Below are positions 1 through 5,484 of a DNA stretch of 6,538 nt, in pieces. Source of the stretch: JAFAQB01 sp046724555 (lineage in GTDB: Archaea > Thermoproteota > Nitrososphaeria > Nitrososphaerales > Nitrososphaeraceae); NCBI GenBank assembly GCA_046724555.1, contig JBKOWU010000244.1:1-6538 (forward strand), read 5' to 3'. Within the stretch, counting starts at the first letter, position 1. Each line of letters begins with the position of its first letter. Position numbers and translations under genes: made by a program. The notes beneath the pieces were generated by a model that had not been told where the DNA came from, did no database searches, and was given only the letters and a program-made list of their open reading frames with translations.

Positions 1-2
1 AA

Positions 3-10
3 TATCTATA
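3..10 (+). promoter_or_regulatory. possible TATA box of the zinc-ribbon gene
   Basis: The A/T-rich octamer TATCTATA is centred about 26 bases before the ATG at 32, the spacing expected when an archaeal transcript starts at or next to its start codon. No Shine-Dalgarno sequence precedes the ATG, which fits a leaderless message. The sequence before base 1 is not visible, so the box cannot be judged in full context. Confidence 0.3.
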
Positions 11-31
11 GGCATAAGTCTAACAATTTCT

Positions 32-277
32 ATGTTAGTGCCGTTTCCTTTTTCGTTAGTTGCTATAATAGGAATTTTCATTTTGCTTAACTTCTATATG
101 AGAAAGAGAATGATGAGCAGAATGGGAGGAGGAGGAAGAGGAGTAGGAATGTTTGGTTCAATGTCTTCAATGTTTGAAGATAATTCGCTGAATTACTACT
201 GTATGACCTGTGGAACAAAGCATAGGGAAGCTGCATGTCCTAAGTGCGGTTCAAAAATGAAAAGAGTCGGATCTTAA
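32..277 (+). CDS. small membrane-anchored zinc-ribbon protein
   Basis: An 81-residue protein. Residues 5-22 form one hydrophobic segment followed by a basic stretch (RKRMMSR, 24-30), so the N-terminus is probably outside and the rest cytoplasmic by the positive-inside rule. Residues 31-47 are a flexible Gly/Met-rich linker. The C-terminus holds a four-cysteine zinc ribbon: C57xxC60 and C69xxC72, the second in the form CPKCGSKM. Such ribbons bind one zinc and usually serve in protein or nucleic-acid contacts; no reaction can be assigned. The ATG at 32 is chosen because of the TATA-like box about 26 bases upstream. The frame stays open to base 2 with ten more mostly hydrophobic codons and no other ATG, so a start outside the window, giving a longer membrane segment, is possible. 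The stop is TAA. No partner gene is adjacent. I am sure of the fold type and unsure of the function. Confidence 0.8.
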   Translation: MLVPFPFSLVAIIGIFILLNFYMRKRMMSRMGGGGRGVGMFGSMSSMFEDNSLNYYCMTCGTKHREAACPKCGSKMKRVGS

Positions 278-302
278 ATTAGTTAGGTTTAGCTCATATG
301 AA

Positions 303-330
303 TAAAAAATCTCAAGCTGTATCGCAGCTT
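303..330 (-). terminator. possible minus-strand terminator (hairpin plus T6)
   Basis: A perfect 6-bp stem (AAGCTG at 314-319, CAGCTT at 325-330) closes a 5-base loop. Reading on the minus strand, the stem is followed after a few bases by six Ts (complement of the A run before 311). Archaeal termination mainly needs the T run, with the hairpin as an optional addition. No certain minus-strand gene lies just upstream, so its client is unknown; it may instead block antisense transcription into the zinc-ribbon gene. Confidence 0.3.
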
Positions 331-648
331 ATAAAAATCAAGAATATTCCTATTCCTAAAACCTGTATATTTCTTGGTGATTTAACCTATCTACAATAAG
401 GCTGCTCTTAATCTGAATGAGTCATTTTTCCGATAGTTGATTATTATTTGTGTCTGCAACCCATGCTGATATCCTAAACAATAATCTTAATTACTCGCTT
501 GAGGGTCAATGTCGCTATTACAGTCAATCGCATCGGGACTCATAGTAGTAGAAGCAGAAAAACTACATTGTACTAATTTGAAATTTGGCAGCTGATGCTC
601 ACTTACCATTATGTTGATGATAATGTATCTGATGGTTCTTGCTTGCAA

Positions 649-688
649 TAGTAGAGGGGATTGGACCATTACTTCTAATCCCCTACTA
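649..688. repeat. G-rich imperfect inverted repeat (hairpin)
   Basis: The arm TAGTAGAGGGGATT (649-662) pairs with AATCCCCTACTA (677-688) with a two-base bulge (GA, 654-655), giving 12 pairs. The stem extends inward by a G-T and two Watson-Crick pairs (663-665 with 674-676), leaving an 8-base loop. The G4/C4 block stands out in otherwise A/T-rich DNA. It lies far from any certain gene, so it could be part of a small RNA or a relic of a mobile element; neither is shown. Confidence 0.5.
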
Positions 689-796
689 GGCAGAACTATG
701 TCAAGAATCTAGCACCGATTAAATCAGATTATTAATGTATAACTACTATTGCATGTTTATCCTTATCATACACGCAATCTTGATACTTGCTAAACA

Positions 797-831
797 AGCA
801 GCGGTAAAACGATAACGTGATACCCGCTGCT
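797..831. repeat. G/C-rich inverted repeat with nested mini-stem
   Basis: AGCAGCGG (797-804) pairs perfectly with CCGCTGCT (824-831). Inside the loop, ACG (809-811) can pair with CGT (816-818) around ATAA. The stem is markedly richer in G and C than its surroundings. It overlaps a 33-codon minus-strand open frame (847-746), so it could be an RNA structure or a chance product of an old coding sequence. Confidence 0.4.
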
Positions 832-1118
832 CAAGCCCTGCCATCATAAAGAGTGCAACACTTGCTAACTAGTACTTTATTATGTAGATGTCAGAAAGAC
901 ATATTGAATAATTTAAAAATCTGGATCAACTTGGCTAGTCTAAATTAATAAATCAACAAATCATAGTTGCGTTCGTATACCATCGATAGACAACTGCTTC
1001 TAATCTCGTACCATCTGTCATTACACTATACAATAGATATGACAGCAGGAGCAATTTATCGACTTTTACAGAATAGCAGGACTACGATCATACTTGCTAT
1101 TATGATTTAATTTAATTC

Positions 1119-1298
1119 TTATATTGTTAAAATTCTTTGTTCTTCAAAATAAACCTTACAATATTCGCAATGCACATCAAGTTCTAGAATTTCGCCTTGG
1201 CTTGTGATATGGTTTTTTGTATGATTGTATGCTAGCTCTATATCCTTTTTGATAGTTTCTGAGACAAGACAGTCTATCTTATACAATTCTTCAGCCAT
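1119..1298 (-). CDS. small CxxC protein with own promoter
   Basis: A 59-residue minus-strand frame starts with ATG at 1298 and ends with TAA at 1119-1121. A canonical TATA box (TTTATAAA, 1320-1327) is centred about 25 bases before the ATG, as in leaderless archaeal genes, and this is the strongest argument that the gene is real. The protein is acidic and largely helical in residues 1-33. It ends in a compact segment with C44xxC47 (local sequence HCEYCKVYFEE), and another cysteine lies at residue 10. The CxxC could bind zinc, perhaps with H43 and C10 or as a dimer, or act as a redox pair. The segment loosely recalls the zinc-binding C-terminus of Hsp33, but it is far too short to be that chaperone. 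The frame is open upstream to 1364 without an ATG. I do not recognise the family. It has no close neighbour. Confidence 0.6.
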   Translation of the reverse strand: MAEELYKIDCLVSETIKKDIELAYNHTKNHITSQGEILELDVHCEYCKVYFEEQRILTI

Positions 1299-1319
1299 TA
1301 TACGTCCTTTGGTTGAAAT

Positions 1320-1327
1320 TTTATAAA
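1320..1327 (-). promoter_or_regulatory. TATA box of the small CxxC gene
   Basis: TTTATAAA, preceded by further Ts on the minus strand, lies centred about 25 bases upstream of the ATG at 1298. This matches the archaeal TATA-to-start spacing for a leaderless transcript. The core is self-complementary, but no gene lies at the matching distance on the plus strand. Confidence 0.55.
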
Positions 1328-1707
1328 AAAGTTTCGAAAGAAGAGGCTGAAGTATACTTGAACATTAATACATTGTTTGGATCAAATTTAGATAAACATT
1401 CAATAACCTAAAAAATTACAAGCAACTTACGTACGTTACGTTAGCACTTGTCCACGTCTCGTTAGTGTTTCGACATATTATACCGGTGCTTTCAGTGTCT
1501 TTTAACGATAACCTCAAATAAGTGATAATAAAGCGGATAATAATGATTTACTGGCTGTAATAACTCCGGTATTCATAATGTGAACAGCAGCAATAGGGAT
1601 GGCAGGTGAGCAGAAACTATCGGGGAGGTTATATTATATCTGACAAGGATTGTACCTTTTAAATCTCGTGATATCAAACTTAAAATTGCTGTAAATTTAA
1701 TACAAAT

Positions 1708-1717
1708 TTTTATAAAT
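1708..1717 (+). promoter_or_regulatory. TATA box of the CBS gene
   Basis: TTTATAAATA is a near-consensus archaeal TATA box. It predicts a transcript start near 1738 and a leader of about 30 bases before the ATG at 1771. No Shine-Dalgarno sequence is visible in that leader. Confidence 0.5.
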
Positions 1718-1770
1718 ACGGCATCATAATAATAATATACTTAAAAGATAAGTTATGTTCGTATATTATT

Positions 1771-2211
1771 ATGCCTACAACTATTAATGGTATAATGAGA
1801 AAACAATTAGAAACAATTGATGCAATAGCTTCTGTTCAACAAGCAGCCAAGAAAATGAAGGATAGGAATGTCAGTTCATTGGTGGTACTTGATGAAAATG
1901 GCAAGCCGCAAGGTTTAGTTAGTGAAAGAGATTTAGTCACAAAAGTATGCACCACTGATGTACCAGTTCATAGCATCAAAAATAAAGAAATAATGTCTTC
2001 GCCTCTTATCACTATTAGTTCTAGCTCATCTCCATCAAAAGCAGCAGATATGATGTTACAACATAATGTAAGGCATTTACTCGTTATTGATAATGATAAT
2101 GCGGACAAACCCATAGGTGTTATCACTCCGCTTGACTTTACAAGGCACCAGGAATATGTTGCTAATGAGGATAGAGAAGCCATTGAGAAGATGTTAGAAT
2201 ATTATATATGA
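1771..2211 (+). CDS. two-CBS-domain (Bateman module) protein
   Basis: A 146-residue protein made almost entirely of a CBS pair. CBS1 spans about residues 8-62 and CBS2 about 74-130. Each ends with the adenosine-ligand signature [S/T]xxD: S51-E-R-D54 in GLVSERDLV and T119-P-L-D122 in GVITPLDF. In this family those residues contact the ribose and phosphate of AMP, ATP, SAM or NAD, so the protein probably senses an adenine nucleotide and acts in the cytoplasm. A serine-rich stretch (83-87) opens CBS2, and a short acidic tail with a helix (133-146) follows it. There is no fused catalytic or DNA-binding domain, so it must act on a separate partner, and none is adjacent. Free-standing CBS pairs of this size are common and often numerous in archaea. 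The ATG at 1771 gives a standard N-terminus ahead of CBS1. Confidence 0.93.
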   Translation: MPTTINGIMRKQLETIDAIASVQQAAKKMKDRNVSSLVVLDENGKPQGLVSERDLVTKVCTTDVPVHSIKNKEIMSSPLITISSSSSPSKAADMMLQHNVRHLLVIDNDNADKPIGVITPLDFTRHQEYVANEDREAIEKMLEYYI

Positions 2212-2715
2212 ATATCTATGATGTCGCTAGTTTCAAGTAACACTGTTGATTCTTATTGCTCTTCTTATCTTATTAAATACTATTCTATTTGAAGCCTATT
2301 TGTACTCTATACTATTTCATACTAAGTATTACTAATATTCTATGACATACTTATATACCTGGATATATTTTCCTTGATACAGATCTGAATCTAATAGCGA
2401 TCTAGACTTGTTCTAAAAGAGAAAACAAATGAAATAAATAAATAATATTATTTTCCGAGGTAGAAATAGATTGTCTAAGCAATGCCGGATATAAAATCAC
2501 ATATGAAAATTAATGGATTATGCAATTATCTTGACTTGATCTTGTTTAGATTAGTTTTTTAGTAACCTGCTATCTTTGTAATTCAATATGATGTTTTATG
2601 ATTTTATATAGAATGTTATGATTTGCCTTGTATTCTATAATCGCGGAAAAGCTTTCAAGTGACCGTCTTAATTTAAATAAGTGCATTAGTAATATCATCA
2701 GCCATAAGAATAACT
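2212..2715. other. intergenic stretch before the PRC-barrel-like gene
   Basis: About 500 very A/T-rich bases. Pyrimidine-rich stretches at about 2243-2275 could help end the CBS transcript. A perfect 14-base palindrome, AAATAATATTATTT, lies at 2440-2453. An 8-bp inverted repeat (TATAGAAT at 2607-2614, ATTCTATA at 2632-2639) lies 30 bases before the next TATA box. No open frame of note and no RNA gene were seen. Confidence 0.5.
2672..2680 (+). promoter_or_regulatory. TATA box of the PRC-barrel-like gene
   Basis: TTTAAATAA is centred about 40 bases before the TTG start at 2716. It predicts a transcript start near 2702 and a leader of roughly 14 bases without a Shine-Dalgarno sequence. This supports a start near 2716 rather than further upstream, because the frame is closed by a TAA at 2674-2676 and has no ATG after it. 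Confidence 0.4.
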
Positions 2716-3300
2716 TTGACATCGGGTAAATACTTTAACAAAGGCGTAAAAGCTCTTGATTCTCCTGATATAGGACATGTTGTAAGAGAAACCCCTGATA
2801 AAATCGTAATTTTTGGTGGCAAGCATGAGAGATATGATATACCTATTTCTGAAATCCAGCAAGTTGGCGCTAACGTTCTACTCGGCCTAACTCTTAAAGA
2901 TATTATTAACAGGTACAAAGTTAACCGCGAAGACCCTCTACCTACAAGTCGCAAAGACCCATGGAATTCTCCTTCTGGAAGAATTGATCTTGGTACTTAC
3001 GAAAAGGAGTATCCAAAGACATTATTTAATAAGGGAGTACGAGCAAAGAACGAAGACCATGTTGGATATATAATGCGAGAAACTGATGATAAAATCGTAA
3101 TTTTTGGTGATCGTGGTTATAGGTATGATATCCCAAAATCACACATAATAGCAGTTGGAAGGAATGTGATTCTAGATATAGACTTTCCTGAGATATTTAA
3201 GTATGAAGTAGATAGAAATGCTCCACTTCCTACAGGAGAACCAGTTGATAAATTGGCATACGATGCGTACCCAGAAGATTATCATAGACCCAAAGAATAA
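2716..3300 (+). CDS. tandem-duplicated PRC-barrel-like protein
   Basis: A 194-residue soluble protein made of two copies of one domain, residues 7-77 and 104-173, offset by 97 residues. Both copies contain FNKGV, then DKIVIFG, a YDIP motif, a (V)G.NV turn and a closing PLPT. The pattern of short beta strands around a G.V..E...DKIVIFG core followed by YDIP resembles PRC-barrel/DUF2171-type small beta-barrels. Those usually serve in binding (RNA processing, photosynthetic reaction centre assembly, stress proteins) rather than catalysis. No signal peptide or membrane segment is present. The linker (78-103) and tail are charged and Pro/Tyr-rich. The start is TTG; no ATG exists in frame after the upstream stop, so an unusual start is required. 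The two copies share an exact 23-base stretch (2796-2818 and 3087-3109). A T6 run follows the stop. The fold assignment is likely, the function unknown. Confidence 0.85.
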   Translation: MTSGKYFNKGVKALDSPDIGHVVRETPDKIVIFGGKHERYDIPISEIQQVGANVLLGLTLKDIINRYKVNREDPLPTSRKDPWNSPSGRIDLGTYEKEYPKTLFNKGVRAKNEDHVGYIMRETDDKIVIFGDRGYRYDIPKSHIIAVGRNVILDIDFPEIFKYEVDRNAPLPTGEPVDKLAYDAYPEDYHRPKE

Positions 3301-3320
3301 GATAGATCGACTTCTGAAAA

Positions 3321-3326
3321 TTTTTT
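3321..3326 (+). terminator. oligo-T terminator after the PRC-barrel-like gene
   Basis: Six consecutive Ts begin 20 bases after the TAA stop at 3300. Archaeal RNA polymerase stops at such runs without needing a hairpin, and the next gene has its own promoter. Confidence 0.45.
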
Positions 3327-3522
3327 GTCCAAAATGAAGGGAACAGAAAATACAACTATCATATCTTGTATCTTAATTGAACGACAATTTAAAATCATTT
3401 ATGGGTAATATCAATTAACATGACAAGCAAGGATCAAACAAGTCTAATTACTATGAAGATAACGATCAGCTAGAAGTAATAGTTATAATAAATCAAGTTT
3501 TCTGATTACAAAGATATATCAC

Positions 3523-3539
3523 TATTGTAATTCACAATA
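3523..3539. promoter_or_regulatory. possible operator upstream of the MgtC-type gene
   Basis: TATTGTAATTCACAATA is a perfect 6-5-6 inverted repeat centred about 55 bases before the ATG at 3586 and about 45 bases before the A/T-rich TATATAAAAT box. Its symmetry and length suit binding by a dimeric winged-helix regulator. It could arise by chance in A/T-rich DNA, and no regulator is known. Confidence 0.3.
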
Positions 3540-3563
3540 ATGATACTCTTCATGAATCTAGAA

Positions 3564-3580
3564 GGGAGGATATATAAAAT
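3564..3580 (+). promoter_or_regulatory. GGGAGGA and TATATAAAAT before the MgtC-type gene
   Basis: GGGAGGA (3564-3570) resembles a Shine-Dalgarno sequence but sits 15 bases from the ATG at 3586, which is too far for good use. Directly after it, TATATAAAAT (3571-3580) is a good TATA box but ends only 5 bases before that ATG. If it is the TATA box, transcription would start near 3601, inside the called gene, and the in-frame GTG at 3631 would be the start. If the GA-rich block is the ribosome site, the ATG at 3586 stands. Confidence 0.35.
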
Positions 3581-3585
3581 ATCAT

Positions 3586-4026
3586 ATGCTAGATGGGAAT
3601 TTCTTAAGAGGATATGAAGTTGACTTCTTAGTGGACATAGGTCTTTCACTACTTGCTGGATTTCTAATAGGTGCTGAGAGAGAGTCTAGAGGTAAGGCAG
3701 CTGGTATTAGTACGCACTGTTTTGTTATTGCAGGCTCTATGATATTCACATATTTATCAGCACAGGTCGATCCTAATTCCTCATCAAGAATAGCTGCTCA
3801 GCTTGTTACAGGAATTGGTTTTCTAGGTGCAGGCGTTATACTAAAAAGTGAATCAGATGCAAGAATTACTAACCTGACAACTGCAGCTGCTATATGGTTT
3901 GCAGCTTCGATAGGTATGGCTATTGGATTTAATTTTTATTTTATGGCTATAATTGCAATAGCGTTTGCTGTATTAGTGCCAAGGATTCCTCATATTTCCA
4001 AAATAAAAGACGTAGCAGATAGATAG
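3586..4026 (+). CDS. short MgtC/SapB-family membrane protein
   Basis: A 146-residue integral membrane protein with the family signatures in order: I28-G-A-E-R-E33, G36-K-A-A-G40 with T43-H44, R68-I-A-A-Q72, G76-I-G-F-L-G-A-G83, N96-L-T-T-A-A101 and W104. Membrane segments fall at about residues 14-30, 45-60, 70-86, 98-115 and 116-132. It ends in a short basic tail and lacks the extra ACT-like cytoplasmic domain of Salmonella MgtC, so it is the short form seen widely in bacteria and archaea. The family is tied to survival at low magnesium and inside hosts; MgtC itself is thought to act as a modulator of other membrane ATPases rather than a magnesium pump, and the role of archaeal forms is unknown. 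The start is ambiguous: ATG 3586 or GTG 3631 (residue 16) would both leave the first membrane segment largely intact. No magnesium transporter is adjacent. Confidence 0.9.
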   Translation: MLDGNFLRGYEVDFLVDIGLSLLAGFLIGAERESRGKAAGISTHCFVIAGSMIFTYLSAQVDPNSSSRIAAQLVTGIGFLGAGVILKSESDARITNLTTAAAIWFAASIGMAIGFNFYFMAIIAIAFAVLVPRIPHISKIKDVADR

Positions 4027-4045
4027 ATAGAGAGATAGAGAGATA
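4018..4045 (+). repeat. GATA/GAGA microsatellite over the MgtC-type stop codon
   Basis: Twenty-eight bases of GATA units followed by GAGATA units cover the last two codons and the TAG stop (4024-4026) of the MgtC-type gene. Every reading frame of a GATA repeat contains TAG, so gain or loss of units would still stop translation within a few codons. Confidence 0.6.
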
Positions 4046-4508
4046 TTGTATCGTTGGAAAAAAGTTGTCTCCATTTTCAGACGGGTTGCATGATTCCTGA
4101 TGCTGACCTATCTATACAATCGAGTCTTAGATAACAACTACAATCAAACTTATATCGAAATATTTTTGCACCATGTTTAGAAAGTTAAATTTGATCTAAA
4201 CTAATATCAAATGCAGCTGATGATCCTGCTTATGCATGCTAAGTCTAACTATATTGATTGCTACTGCTGGGCTCTCTGATAAAAAGTGTGGTTTTCATAA
4301 TTCGCGTATATATGCGATGAGAACATATTCGGTGCCCTTAGTACAGAAAAGTTATCTCGTATAAAATCTTGTAAAGACTTAAACTTAACAAGCCAATCCA
4401 ATTCCTACGGATGTTCCATTCATCTATAGTAATCTTACATATAAGAATTGTTCACCATGAATAACTAATAAATTTGATCTTTAATGGATTAAATATTCTG
4501 TATCGCTA
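4027..4508. other. gap between convergent genes
   Basis: About 480 bases between the ends of the MgtC-type gene and the minus-strand winged-helix gene. After the microsatellite I see no open frame of note, no T run longer than five on either strand, and no strong hairpin. A weak C/D-box-like arrangement at 4217-4279 was considered and rejected. The length is more than two terminators need. Confidence 0.5.
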
Positions 4509-5267
4509 CTATCTTTGCCTTCGTAAATCTGCAAATTCCTTATAGCCCTCTTGAAACTCTTTTTGTAATCTATCCAGTAGGACCATAAATCTATTATCCT
4601 TGGAGAGAGTATTTTTCATTGCACTCTCTAGCTCATAAAATGCCACTTTAGCATTATCATTATCAACCTCAGGGCTTGTTCCAAGTATGTTTGATTCATT
4701 ATACATTATTGCCATCTTAAATCCTAAAGTTTTAACATGCCACTCTAACTCAGATTCTAATCCCTTAATATATCTGCCATAACCTTCAGTATTATCAGCG
4801 CCTTTGATCATATTAAGTGTATAAAGAGTTGATTCACAACACGTTCTCAAATAATGGGTTATTACAGAATATAGACGAGCAGTACAAGATTTTATAGTAT
4901 CTGTTTCAAAATATGGGTAAAGCAGCGTCTTCAACAATACATTGTCTTGATATTTTACTAATAGCTTCGGAGAGTAAGTCGTCACATTCAAAAATATATA
5001 AAACAGGCCACAACTAGTTAATTTATAGGTTATTGCCCCACCCAAAAATTTTCCTTCTTCTTCTATTAAATTTAATTCTTGAAGCCTCTTTATTGTAATG
5101 TATTCATTTTTATACGCCGTAGGCTGCCTTCTGGATCTGATATAAGAGGTAATTTTGTAAGATGAATCATGACCGCTCATAATTTTGAAAAGGAATGATT
5201 TCTCTATCTCACTAAGCTCTATTAGCTTACATGCAGATACCTCCGATACATAGATCGAATAGTCCAC
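4509..5267 (-). CDS. winged-helix protein with helical C-terminal domain, probable transcription regulator
   Basis: A 252-residue soluble protein. Residues 17-95 read as a winged helix: a first helix (ELSEIEKSFLFKIMSG), a second around SSYKITSYIR, a recognition helix around YITIKRLQELNLI, and a two-strand wing through GKFLGGAITYKLTSCG ending in the LT..GLFYI turn typical of PadR/ArsR/MarR-like domains. Residues 96-252 are mostly alpha-helical with several cysteines (near 128-145) and a charged last helix, and could serve dimerisation or ligand binding; no known ligand domain is recognised. The domain order resembles lineage-specific families of thaumarchaeal proteins annotated only as hypothetical, but I cannot name one. 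The start is GTG at 5267; the frame closes at 5306 upstream without an ATG. No clear TATA box lies at the ideal distance. It diverges from the purU-type gene, which makes that gene or itself a possible target. Confidence 0.8.
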   Translation of the reverse strand: MDYSIYVSEVSACKLIELSEIEKSFLFKIMSGHDSSYKITSYIRSRRQPTAYKNEYITIKRLQELNLIEEEGKFLGGAITYKLTSCGLFYIFLNVTTYSPKLLVKYQDNVLLKTLLYPYFETDTIKSCTARLYSVITHYLRTCCESTLYTLNMIKGADNTEGYGRYIKGLESELEWHVKTLGFKMAIMYNESNILGTSPEVDNDNAKVAFYELESAMKNTLSKDNRFMVLLDRLQKEFQEGYKEFADLRRQR

Positions 5268-5484
5268 TTGTATATATGTCAGCCTATATTCAATAAGTAT
5301 TTCTTAGTTTGTAGTATTTAATGTGTATGAATACGTAGACATAATTAATTTATTTCAAGTTATAAGATCTCTAACAATAGATGGATAAGGATGGTAGAGT
5401 CGAATTTAGGAAATAGTGAAGATAATGGAATTGGGACAAATCGACATCTGGAAGCAGTTTCAAGTTTTTAATCTTATCTCTACA

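Larger units (their letters stand above)
278..1118. other. long intergenic stretch with hairpins, no convincing gene
   Basis: About 840 bases with frequent stops in all frames. The longest open frames are a 60-codon minus frame (669-487) and a 33-codon minus frame (847-746); neither has a TATA box at the right distance or a recognisable motif, although the second could be a gene remnant. The stretch holds four inverted repeats listed or discussed separately (314-330, 649-688, 797-831, 1015-1045). Two of them are unusually G/C-rich for this A/T-rich DNA, which leaves room for an undescribed small RNA. No tRNA-like sequence and no insertion-sequence ends were seen. Confidence 0.6.
1299..1770. 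other. intergenic stretch before the CBS gene
   Basis: Outside the two promoters I see no convincing gene. A less A/T-rich patch at about 1545-1635 is open for some 39 codons on the minus strand and nearly open on the plus strand. Both readings lack a promoter or an identifiable motif, so a decayed gene is only a possibility. Around 1431-1445 the sequence repeats ACGT/ACGTT units. No RNA gene or repeat family was recognised. Confidence 0.5.

Noticed and set aside
614..631. Second C/D-box-like pair (TGATGA ... CTGA)
   Set aside because: The boxes are only about ten bases apart, too close for a guide sequence.
487..669. 60-codon minus-strand open frame
   Set aside because: No TATA box at the right distance, no motif or membrane segment of note, uneven residue use, and its first codons lie inside the G4/C4 hairpin.
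746..847. 33-codon minus-strand frame, possible transposase or gene remnant
   Set aside because: Too short, no promoter at a good distance and no motif I can name; kept only as part of a low-interest finding.
1545..1640. Open or near-open frames on both strands in a less A/T-rich patch
   Set aside because: About 39 codons on the minus strand and a frame broken by TGA on the plus strand; no promoter, no family recognised.
1968..2183. 71-codon minus-strand frame inside the CBS gene
   Set aside because: Antisense shadow of a clear CBS-pair coding sequence.
2673..2954. 93-codon minus-strand frame over the start of the PRC-barrel-like gene
   Set aside because: Antisense to a gene whose plus-strand protein has a convincing internal duplication; the minus product has no motif.
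4217..4279. C/D-box small RNA candidate (CTGATGA ... CTGA)
   Set aside because: The C box lacks the required leading purine, the internal D' and C' boxes are poor, and the ends do not form a closing stem.
5381..5471. Two overlapping mini-frames of 11 and 26 codons, one reading DKDGRVEF like an EF-hand loop
   Set aside because: Too short, no promoter, and the EF-hand likeness covers only half a loop.
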